NCBI GenBank assembly: GCA_027186245.1
Contig: CP114499.1
Location: 7,383,001 to 7,447,000 of the forward strand
Reading direction: 5' to 3'
Origin: Coriaria nepalensis
Taxonomy: Eukaryota; Streptophyta; Magnoliopsida; Cucurbitales; Coriariaceae
Length of the DNA: 64,000 nucleotides
In this document: piece after piece, positions 1 through 9,437 of the stretch
Layout: each line of letters opens with the position of its first letter
Numbering within the stretch: position 1 is the stretch's first letter
The notes under the pieces: model-generated
The model's database searches: none
The model's input: the letters and a program-made list of their open reading frames with translations, nothing else
Told to the model about the DNA's origin: nothing
Translations under genes and position numbers: made by a program

Positions 1-2
1 TA

Positions 3-180
3 CGTCTCTTATCACCTACTCTTCCAGATAAACTGGAAAAACTGTCAAATGGACTCGATGGTGATGTGGGAGAAGAACCCAAGGATATCACAGAAGGATA
101 TGAAGTGAATGAGGCCGGAGCAAGAACAGTTAAGGTTAGATCTTCAGATGTCAGATTTGAAGCTTGGAGAGTTAAAACCT
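3..180 (+). pseudogene. Unidentified coding-like fragment at the left edge
   Basis: Frame 3 is open for 59 codons and ends in TGA at 178-180. The peptide is charged and looks like a protein C-terminus (LEKLSNGLDGDVGEEPKDI in the middle, RFEAWRVKT at the end). The beginning lies outside the window and I do not recognise the family. It could be the last exon of a gene to the left, or a relic. No neighbouring feature helps to decide. Confidence 0.2.
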
Positions 181-279
181 GAAAAGGGGAAACCACCTGT
201 GTTAAATATAAGTTGACACTGTCTTGGTTAACAAAAAAGTAAAATAATGTGAAACCTGGACAGGAAGTTGAGAGACAGT

Positions 280-403
280 TCCATTGGATTTCGGAGAAGT
301 TCCTGATAATGCAATAGAGATCATTAAGTCCCTTGCAATACGTGGTCGCCAACTCGTTGGCTGCTTGAAGAACAATCTTGATTATGCACACAACAAAATA
401 AGT
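280..403 (+). other. Exon-like stretch of unknown gene
   Basis: One frame reads PLDFGEVPDNAIEIIKSLA and continues RGRQLVGCLKNNLDYAHNKIS. It ends at a good donor (GTAAGT at 404). The amino-acid composition looks like a real helical protein and the donor is in phase. No acceptor-side partner or continuation was found downstream. It may be a gene relic together with the fragment at 3-180. Family not recognised. Confidence 0.25.
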
Positions 404-539
404 GGTAAGTGTAGGAAACAAGAAACAACAAAATGTCCTTCAACCTTAGCTAAATAGGGAGGCTTAAAGTCCCAAATCCTGCCAAGTTATGTATCACAAC
501 ATAAATTGACGAACCCTACCTTCTCAAACTGTAACAGAT

Positions 540-904
540 AATACAGAAAAAAACTATGGGCACTATATACCAGTGTAGTTGCATCGTCAAGATACCACGA
601 CTGCATACTGATCCTTGTTTGAAGCATTCCTATTGCCTTCAACACTCTTGGAGGAAAGAGGCAAACTCGATACTGCAATTGCAGACGGTGATTGAGATGA
701 CTGGGAACTCCTTTCACCATTCGCCTTGAGATTCTTCAACATAGGGATTGCTGGCTTAAGAATAAAAGAATGCTCTTCACCTCTCCTGCCGTAGGGAAAA
801 CATAACTCGAGATTTTTCTTTACAATAAAACTGATAGTAGATACAGTACAGTTTAGGCAGCCTAGCTTTAGATAAATGCTTTCTATCGGGTCCCTCGAAC
901 CCAA
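540..904 (-). pseudogene. Exon fragment resembling a plant TRAPP-II-associated protein
   Basis: On the minus strand an open stretch reads RRGEEHSFILKP, then a serine-rich linker, SKSVEGNRNA and DQYAVVVS. It is then stopped by TGA and followed in frame by RCNYTG. I remember a plant family related to a TRAPP-II (Trs65-type) subunit with the order KGEEHSFI...SK.VEG...DQYA..VSCRCNYT, so the TGA sits where a cysteine codon would be expected. Flanking exons are not visible, and a poly-A run (902-922) abuts the 5' side. Family assignment is from memory and tentative. The in-frame stop points to a dead fragment. Confidence 0.3.
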
Positions 905-2325
905 AAAAAAAAAAAAAAAAAAAATACTTAGGCAACAACTATATAATACACTTCTCTACAACATGACACCCTCAATATTACTTAATTTTGTTTGGCATTC
1001 AGTTGTAGCAGAAGTACTGCAAGCAGAGATCCAGTTGCTGAGCTGAGAACCGATTTACGAGAAATTGGAGCGTTACCGGGCTACACCTTCTATTCTAATA
1101 TGGGCGGCCTATTCCGCTAGAGTTGGTTGCCCCTGTTGGCCTCGCTCCTACGACATAAACACACATAAAAAATAATAATGATTTTTTAACAAACTGTTTA
1201 TGTACTTAAAGTTATTAAATTATTTCAATGGCCACCTGAAAATTCAAATAAGATGCCAAGTTCATCGTATGGAAAAATCATCAAGTACTTCATTTAGTTT
1301 GTCATAAACACCATGAAATCTTCCTATCACAGCCTCACTCTCAAGTGCCTACCAACTATTCAAAAAGCAAAATCAATATCAGATTTAAGAAAAAAAAAAA
1401 AAAGAAATTTTGGTTCCCCAATTGGGTCTAGAGTGTGTAGATCCACTTTGTTAACAGCCTAAAAAGAAATCAAAATAATAATAAATAAAATAAAAAATTA
1501 GAGACAAAAGAAATTGACCAAGTAAATCTTGCTTCCAAAGTTGCAATATGTTTCTTGTTTTTGATGCACCAAAAACAAAAAAGTATCCCATTACAATTAT
1601 CATCAAATCTCATCATTCAATAACACATAAATAAATACAAAAAATTCAGGACAAGTTTGAACCTAGTACTTTTGGAGAAGACTCTTAGAGAAGTTGTCAG
1701 AAACAATGGAAGAAGCTGAGCCTCCGAAGCTCTCGTAGTAGTGATCGGTGAAAGGTGTAAATAAAATTATTTTCTTTAATTAGGTATAAATGGCGTGATA
1801 GGGCTGAGGACGAGTGCTGAGGAAGTTGAGGATGCTCGGTGAGAGAATCATGGGCTTCTTCTATAGTGAAAAGGGATTGCCATCGTCAAACATGCAAAGA
1901 ACCGATAACCATCGTCAATATTCAGAGAAAAAGGAAGAGGGAGTTGAACTTATGAAGAGAATGAGAGAAAAAAATAAGTTAAAAACAAATCATAAATTAG
2001 TCATATTTGAAAGTGTATATACGACCCACATATTAGGTTTTTTAACTTACTTTTGATGTGATACTTTCTTGTCCATTGAATCGTTATGAACGTCTGAAAT
2101 TTGTAGACAAAAATTGATATGGAGAAAGCGGATAAACTAACCAATTAAAAAGCATAAATAATATTTGAAATTAAATTTCCATTTTAATTATTTTTAAATT
2201 AGACTCAAAATTATTAATTTTTTCAAATAATTGGAGTATAAATAATTTATAAACAATCTCTCTTTTATTATTTTAAATTAAAATTTTTTCTTTGTATCCA
2301 TTTATTACCACTCTACTAACTATTC
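905..2325. other. Intergenic, no gene recognised
   Basis: AT-rich sequence with several A-runs (902-922, 1390-1403). A short plus-strand open frame at 1814-2056 has no recognisable composition and is probably chance. Around 1030-1150 the base composition is more balanced, but no frame stays open. No tRNA or rRNA signature was seen. Confidence 0.4.
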
Positions 2326-2329
2326 CACC

Positions 2330-2640
2330 GCTGCTAGCGATCACCCATAATGACTACCACTGTCGTCATCGACCATCGCCACGACTGCCTACCATTGCCA
2401 CCGACCATCACTTCCAAACATTACTGTCGTCAACTACAACCACCATTGACCATCACTATTGTCGTTGGTGAGTGTTGGCGGCGATAATGGTCAGTGGTAG
2501 TAATGATCGATAGTGGTGATTGATAGAAGCAGTAGTGGGGGGTGGTGGTCGGCGGCTGCAACATAGATAAGTGTTGATGGTTGGCAGCAATGGCGAACAT
2601 CAGCAATGGTGGTATGTTGTGTTGGTTGATGACGGTAATG
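2330..2640. repeat. Imperfect inverted-repeat element with trinucleotide-like arms
   Basis: The left arm (about 2330-2465) is rich in CCACC/CATC/GCC words on the plus strand. The right arm (about 2470-2640) is rich in the complementary GGTGG/GATG/GGC words. For example CCATTGCCACCGACCATCA on the left resembles the reverse complement of TGATGGTTGGCAGCAATGG on the right. AT-rich flanks surround both arms. This could be a small fold-back transposon. Ends and target duplication were not resolved. A stretch of similar composition lies at 35500-35700. Confidence 0.35.
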
Positions 2641-3315
2641 AAATGATTTATGGATGTAGTGATAAGTAGAAGAACAAAATTTGAGTTAAAATAGATTAAA
2701 AATATAAAATTAACAATTTGAGATTGTAAATAATAATAAAAAACTTAATTTTGAAAAACTTTTTGTCTAGAGGGAAACAAATAGATTAATAACTAAAGTA
2801 AATGAAAAGAAAAAAAAAAAAGAAAAAAAAAGAGGAGAAAATATTAAAAATCATCTAAAACTTTTATTACGTTTTTGTGACGACTTCTAGCTTCGTGGGT
2901 TTTCCTCGTCGACAAACAAACAAAAAAAAAATCTGATATTTCTTTCTATTTTCTCTTTCTCTTCATTTATGATTTATGAAAGAAAAAGAAGAACCGACTG
3001 ATGTGCATCTCTAGATCGTTTGTATACTCAAGAATTTTTTTTGAGCAATTATTGTTGCAGAGATAGATATTTTTCGCGTTTCCCTTTCACGATCTCTATA
3101 TCGATGTGGTGGTTTTCTCTGTTCTTATCCACTTCCATGAGCTCACTCTCTGTACGTATTCCTCTTTGATTTCATCTTTCTCTTCACTCTTTCCCCATTG
3201 CGATTGCTTGGATTTCCCTCGTCTGAGGATTGTTATCCTTGTTGAAGTTCCTCATGGGATTGGGATTGATTCGGAAACCAAGCAGGAATAGAGGTTGCTT
3301 TAATCGACGAGGAGA

Positions 3316-5376
3316 ATGGAATTTGCACAATCGGCTCTGATCGAGCAATCGTTCAACGGGCAATACTCGCTCTGGATTCGAGAATCTCTCGACGAGCTGG
3401 CGGAAATTTTCACCATCACTGATCCTAGCATATCCTGCCATCCAATCGTTTTCGCGAGCCGTGGATTCTTGAAGATGACGGGATATTCGAGAGAGGAAGT
3501 GATTGGCAAAAACGGAAGGATGTTTCAGGGACCGAGAACGTGCAGAAGATCGGTGATGGAAATTAGGGAGGCGATTAGGGACGAGAGAGCGGTTCAGGTG
3601 AAACTGTTGAATTATAGGAAGGATGGGACGCCGTTTTGGATGTTTTTTCAGATGAGTCCTGTTTTCAGCAAGGAAGATGGGAGGGTGATTCATTTCATCG
3701 GAGTTCAGGTTCCGATTTTGAAGAAGCACAGGAGGAGGTCTTTGAGTAGTGGATTTGGAAGAAATGGAGTTGGTTTATGTGAGGAAGACAACTCCATGAT
3801 AATGCGGGAGATTGTGTTTGGATCGTGCCGGAGAGAGGTTTGCTCGGATTCTTTGCTCGAATTAGGTCGGGTTTTGGACAGAGATTTAGTGTTGGATTCT
3901 GATAATAGAGGTTTGCTTTCTGAATTTTCTCTATTAGTTGATTGTACACTTGATGATATAGTTTATTACATACTTGAAACTGGAGTTCGGTAAACTGTCT
4001 TTTGATTAGATTGTGAGCTAAACAGCATCGAGACAAACTGTAGTTTCACATGGTTAGCTGTTCTTTTTTGCTGTATTGTACTCTTTCCTTTCTTATCGTT
4101 GAAACTGGAGTTTGGTATACTGTTCTTTGATTAGATTGTTGGAGCTAAATTACACCGAGACAAACTGTAGTTTCAGATGCCTTTCGTTGTATTATACTCT
4201 TGCTCTCTTATCATTGCTACTATGGAATAGGGATTGAAGAAACATGTGAAGCAAGTGAGGGTGAAAAGCAAAGAGCTGCAATTGCCATTAGCAACATATT
4301 TGCAGTTCTAATCCAACACAGTGAGATGAAGGGAAAATCCGTGTGTGGCCAGAGATGCAGCTTACGTGGAGCTGGCTGCTTTCTCTCTTCCTCCTTAAAT
4401 ATATCTCTTGGTAGAATCAAACAAAGTTTTGTATTGTGAGTTGTTTCAAATTTCCGGTTTTATGTTACCTGACCCATAATTGTTATTCTATATCACGGAA
4501 TCACCTAATTTCAACTTTGCTTTGCAGAACTGATCCTCACTTACCAGACTTTCCTATAGTTTATGCAAGTGATGCCTTTCTAAAATTAACAGGTGCACTA
4601 CAGTTCTTCTTTATTAGATATGGATATTCTGGTCGGAATTGTGATTAATCTGTGAGATAACTTTTTCCTGATATAGAGAGTAAATATCCAACAGTAGTAA
4701 GTTTGTTAAGCCATGAATTCGTACCCTTTATAGGCTATACTAGACATGAAGTGTTGGGGCGAAATTGTAGATTCTTAAGCGGGGCCAATACAGATTTCTC
4801 GACCTTATGTCAGGTATTTACCTTTTTCATTGGAATTTATAAGTGCCATGAAATTAGCATGGTTATATGTTTCTTGCTGATTTGTATCAGATAAAGGAAA
4901 ACATTAGAACTGAACAGCCATGCACAGTACGTATTCTAAACTACAGGTTATAATTAATTAACATATTCTGCTTCTTTTTCTTCTTATTTACTTTTTTCAA
5001 TTAACACTTATAATTATTGATGTCTATGGTTTTTATCATCAGGAAGGACAAGAGTTTGTTTTGGAATATTCTTCACATAGCACCTGTCCGAAATGCTTCC
5101 GGCAAGGTTTTATAACATTCATAATTTTTAGATTGCCAAAATCCAGGTCTAGTCAATGAAAGACCTTTTGTTTCCTTTCTTGTTTACATATCTTCCCATT
5201 TTCAATGGCTTTATCAGATAGCATACTTTGTGGGTATCCAGATAGATGAGGATTGTGAAAACCAGGATGTACATCGGCTCAGCCCCAAGATAAGGCATCT
5301 CAGTGTAGTAGGTGCCGTGAAAGTTGCCGTGAGGAGCTTATCAATAGGTGTGGGCCCCTCCGAAGATAAGTTATGA
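3316..5376 (+). CDS. PLP: PAS/LOV protein (LOV/LOV-type blue-light sensor-like)
   Basis: Seven exons: 3316-3910, 4231-4435, 4528-4592, 4734-4813, 4891-4946, 5043-5106, 5218-5376. All are GT/AG and phases close to give 407 aa, near the roughly 400 aa I recall for Arabidopsis PAS/LOV protein B (At2g02710). The N-terminal PAS/LOV domain spans roughly residues 15-135 (LWIRESLDEL, VFASRGFLKMTGY). The second LOV domain (about 255-380) has GRNCRFLSG, with the flavin-adduct Cys codon at 4766-4768. In the first domain the equivalent motif is GKNGRMFQG, with Gly at 3514-3516 instead of Cys; the family version I recall also lacks this Cys. Known role: flavin-binding photosensor that interacts with partner proteins; in vivo function is poorly defined. 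The start is the first ATG after a leader lacking a competing in-frame ATG. Confidence 0.9.
3976..4222 (+). repeat. 125-bp tandem duplication inside PLP intron 1
   Basis: Two adjacent diverged copies start with GAAACTGGAGTT at 3976 and at 4101. Both contain TTTGATTAGATTGT, CGAGACAAACTGTAGTTTCA and a TACTCTT..CTTATC tail. The period is about 125 bp. Copy 2 ends just before the exon-2 acceptor at 4230. Confidence 0.75.
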
Positions 5377-5887
5377 TTCAGTTCTTTGCCTGCGGACTTT
5401 GGTGGATCCTGATAATCTTATTCCACACGTACTCCTTTTGTGTAATAGTTTGTAATCATCTCCCGTATCATATCTGTACCTTTGCATCTAGAGAGAAGGT
5501 AGAAGAAGAAGAAGAAAAAGAAGAAAGCATGAGATGGTTGTGTGAGACAGATTTATCGAGGTCTTTTGTAAAGTTACATTGTTTATAAATGGAAACATTT
5601 CAATGTAAAGTTGAAGTCCCCTGATTTTTCTGTTGTTTTATAAACTGGAATGACAGGAGCTTACTTCTTTATGTGTTGAGAGATTTTATTTAATTATTAT
5701 TTTTTGTTTAATTTGTAATAAAACTGCCTGGTTCTATGAAAGAAGCTTTTCCGACATCAAGTTCAGCAGTTACGACATTACGAAACCAAATATTATGAAT
5801 TGGTCCGGGTCATCCGGCCCATGTTGAAAGTAGGAATAACATCGATTTTCCGTCGGTTAGCGCAGAACTTTTACCCGCCACAAAAAG
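5377..5887. other. 3' UTR of the PAS/LOV gene and promoter of the RRM gene
   Basis: A T-rich trailer with a purine-rich GAAGAAGAAGAAAAAG tract (5504-5523) follows the PAS/LOV stop. The second half is the upstream region of the next plus-strand gene. No further gene was seen. Confidence 0.4.
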
Positions 5888-6885
5888 ATGAGCCGCAAGC
5901 GAGACAATACCTCCAACTCCCGCCACGTCCCCACCACCTCCTTCTCAAAACGCCGCCGCCCCTTACCGCCGGCTCCCGAGGATGACGACATCATCGACAA
6001 GCCCACCGACAAGCCGGCGCCTCCACCTGCTCTTGTGATCATCGGCCTACCTCCAGACTGTTCTGTACTCGACCTCAAGTCTCGATTCGAAATCTACGGC
6101 TCAATCTCCCGCATCCGCATCGACCGTGATTCGATCGGCTACATCACATTTCGAACCAAAGAGTCAGCTGATTCCGCCCTCGCCGCTTCCCTTGATCCAT
6201 CTTTCGGCATCACCGTTGATTCTAAAAAGGTACGATTCCAAAGTAGAAAACGCACTAAAAACCCTAATATTTGCTTTATTTCAAGATTCGCATAATGTGA
6301 AAGGACATGAATTTTTTTCTTCAGTTCCTAGAGAAATAGTCTCAAGATTTTAGTTGAATTTGAGCAAAAGTTTCCAGCTTCAGGAAAAAGCTTACTACCA
6401 GAATTTGAAAAGCAAAGAGCTGGAAACATAAGCTTTTATAGTTGTTGGGGAGGAGAACGTAATTAAAACAAGAATCAAGTTAAATCAGAATCTCCATTCC
6501 TAAGTATGGACAATTATGCATTTATGCTAATGAAAGTCTCATATTCAAACAATATATTCAATTATTTTTTGGGTTTTATAGTTTTGCTTTTGAATGCTGA
6601 AATGTTGTATATAACGTGCAGGTAGAGGTATTGTGGGCGACTGATCCTTTGGCCCAATGGAGGCAAGGGGTTAATGCCGGTATTAACAAGGAGATGGGCT
6701 CATCGTCGAAGCTGTTAAGGGCAGGGGTGCCTCTAAGGAGACATGGAAGAGGTAATAAAAAACTAGCTTCATCTGTAGTGAATCCCAGCAACAAAACTAG
6801 TGATAATACTTCTCCATCTTCAGTGGTAGAGGTTCCGCCACCTTTTCGGGGCAGAGAAATCGTTGCATATGATGATATTCTTTGA
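5888..6885 (+). CDS. RRM-domain protein, At1g27050-like
   Basis: Two exons (5888-6229 and 6622-6885, GT/AG, phase 0) encode 201 aa. The N-terminus MSRKRD is basic, with KRRRPLP followed by DKP.DKPAPPPALVI. A single RNA-recognition-motif fold spans about residues 48-125: VIIGLPPDCS is beta1/RNP2-like, GSISRIRIDRD follows, and GYITFRTKESA is RNP1-like but degenerate. The tail ends in REIVAYDDIL. This order matches the small plant protein At1g27050 as I remember it. RNA binding is inferred from the fold; no biological role is known to me. The adjacent broken RCC1 gene recreates the Arabidopsis At1g27050-At1g27060 neighbourhood. Confidence 0.85.
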
Positions 6886-7571
6886 CATCAAGATTAGTTT
6901 GTAAACAGGGCTTTTCCCCTCTTTTTCCTAAAGATATGTAATATTTTCATGGTGAGTACTTGTAGGAGTAGGCATAGAGAAGGTTGATGTCGAGAGACAT
7001 CGAGACTTAAATTATATGGGATCATTCAAAGCAGGGATCCCTTGAATCTTTTTTTTATATTTGGTGGCTTGTAATCTAGTAAAATACTCTATTTTTTTAT
7101 GCATGTATTCTGTCTTGGAACCCTTACTAGTGAATGGAAGATAATTTGAATGTATTGTTTGTATATACTTGGAGCTGATACTGATCACAAATTTGTTTTG
7201 GCTGAAATTGGAGTTCATTGGTCAATTAGGTTTTTCTGTTATGTACTTTTCATATTACAGGATGTTGAAGTACCATCTCAGGAATACACTGGTTTTGTGA
7301 ATTAGCTGAGTTGATCAATTCCCTCGTCGAGTTGCTGGGTTGGTTTTCATTTTTTTTTTTTTAAAGAAAAGAAAAAGAAAAAGAGAAGAAGAAAGAGTGC
7401 ATAAAAACGTAAAAGTATTTTACACGTGTATTTTGCACATAACCCACTCCGAATTCTTTGTGGCATAACATAGACACGTAGGCCCTGTATACATATAGTA
7501 GGCAGACGGGACAGTACATACACAAATCGGGGGGTTGACAGTTGTACTAGTATATGGAAGTGGAATAGTAC
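6886..7571. other. Intergenic between RRM gene and RCC1 pseudogene
   Basis: Contains the 3' UTR of the RRM gene and an AG-rich tract (7364-7397). No additional gene was recognised. Confidence 0.4.
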
Positions 7572-8755
7572 ATGGATGAAGAAGAAGGCAAAGAAAAGCA
7601 GGAGATGTGGAGTTGGGGAGTTGGGGAGCGGGGACAGAAGGGCAGCTTGGCACCACAAAGCTTGAAGGCGATCTCTTCCCTCAACTCCTCCACTTCCCTC
7701 CCCTCTCCTTCTCTTCCCCTATCTCTCTTCTCTCTTGCGGCGGCGCTCATGCTACCGCCTTGACTTTTGGTACCTCCCTTCTCTCTCTCTCTCTCTCTCT
7801 ACCCTTGATTTTTTTATGGGGTTTTATTTTTTATTTTTTATTTTTATAAATATTTTAAACCTGAAGTAATTTTTGCTGCAGGTGGGAAGGTATTGACATG
7901 GGAAAAGGGAAGCTCGGGGCAGCTTGGTCATGAGGATTTGGAAATAAGCTTGTTTCCGAAGCCTATGATTGGTCTGGAAAGCTTCTTTATAACCCATGTT
8001 TCAGCCTGCTGGAATCACTCTGGCTTTGTTTCAGGTTCTTCTCCCCCTCTCTCTACCCACTCTATGTTGAAGAATTTTCAACTTTCTAAAGATGCCAACT
8101 TTTTTCAAACTGTGATTTTCTTTCAGTGGAAGGAAACCTTTATATTTCTGGGGATGGTGTTTTTGGTCAGCTTGGACATGGTGATTACAGGTCACTTTGC
8201 TCTCCTGTTAAAGTTGATTTCTTTGTTGATAACCATGAAAGGTGAGGCCCAGATCATTCACTTTTCCCTCGTTCGTTTGGAGAATTTGTCTGCAAAATTT
8301 AAGATGTGCTCAAGAAGCTTGCATTTGTTCTTCCGAAATCAAGTTCATTCCATCCCTCATATAGCTGAGTAATAATCAACCAGGTTGTTCAGAAGGTAAA
8401 GTTTATGGATTTGGGTCCAGAAAACGTGGTCAATAATTGGGCATCTCCAAGGCGACCAAATCAATTAATATTCCTACAATTACCTGTGGATTTGAAGATG
8501 TTGATATAATAAGGCATAGAAATGGAGATTATAGTGCTGCATTATCTGGTTAGTCTTATAAAATTAATTCGGTCTAATCTCAAATATATCAAATCTGTTA
8601 TCTTAGTTTATATCGTCTTTGCTCTGTGTTCCAAAAACAGCCCTTGGACATCTCTATACTTGGGGAAGAGCTTTTGGCCGCAATTCGGATTCTCATTCCA
8701 CAAAACCATTACCTACATGTTCTTCATTCACAGAAGTTGCATATATTAGTATATT
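7572..8755 (+). pseudogene. RCC1-repeat (regulator of chromosome condensation-like) pseudogene
   Basis: Recognisable RCC1 blades in order: MWSWG...GTEGQLGTTKLEG (exon 1), GKVLTWEKGSSGQLGHE (7883-8034), EGNLYISGDGVFGQLGHGDYR (8127-8241), a GKVYGFGSRKRGQ..LGIS block (about 8392-8549), and HLYTWGRAFGRNSD (8640-8755). Lesions: an 8-bp tandem duplication AGTTGGGG at 7611-7626 shifts frame right after the start; an in-frame TAA at 8434-8436 sits between RGQ and LGIS; the IACGMRHSLVL-type segment expected after 8241 is missing; and the C-terminal blades are absent. Intact relatives (At1g27060 family, from memory) form a seven-blade propeller. Context next to the RRM gene supports it being that orthologue, now dead. 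Confidence 0.8.
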
Positions 8756-9437
8756 ACTAATGTCTTGCTCCTTCTTGTTATGACTTATACAAGACTGATA
8801 GTCCTAAAAGTTAAGCATGACAATCATTATCCATTGTCCTAAAAGATAAAATGAGAATATACATATTCAACTATATTATTTATCATTCAAATTTCTCGAT
8901 TAAGTTCATAATAATATGAGCTTATAAATAAAGCATAAGAATCATATTATATATAAGTAATTATGATTTGAATTCGAGACATTGGCTCTGATCTTAAGTT
9001 ATAAAAAATCGATCTAATTATATTATATATTATAATTCAAAATGTATAATAGCAATTTATCGCGTCTAAGTGGACAGATAACTGGGAGGATTATATGCTT
9101 GGTGGAAATCGGAATACACAAAACTATCAGCTATTGGCCGAAAGGAAAAGGACCTTACACGTAAGTGTCCACGTGTGCGATCTGGATTGGGCAGAAAAAA
9201 TAAAAAAGAAAAAGAAAATAGAAAGTGAACTCCGACTAAGCAAATAAAAAGGGCAGCGCCTAAACACACCACTTTCTAAACTTACCATCACGAGCAGTCA
9301 CTACGGAACCTCGCACCCGGAAACTAGTCGGCCATTTCCAAGCGAAGAAAAGAGAGAGAGTAGTAGTGCCACGGTTCTTACTTCTTATTGCCTCTTCAAC
9401 TTGCTTTCGAAGAAAAATTCTGATCGAAGTCACCTGC
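8756..9437. other. Intergenic / AMP deaminase promoter
   Basis: AT-rich with many short A/T runs up to about 9060, then more balanced. The AMP deaminase leader is probably near 9340-9437, with a GAGAGAGAG tract at 9352-9360. No other gene was seen. Confidence 0.4.

Noticed and set aside
1814..2056. 80-codon plus-strand open frame
   Set aside because: No recognisable motif, low-complexity Lys/Glu-rich composition, no splice or promoter support.
3184..3729. 181-codon minus-strand open frame
   Set aside because: Exactly antisense to exon 1 of the PAS/LOV gene; a shadow of its codon use.
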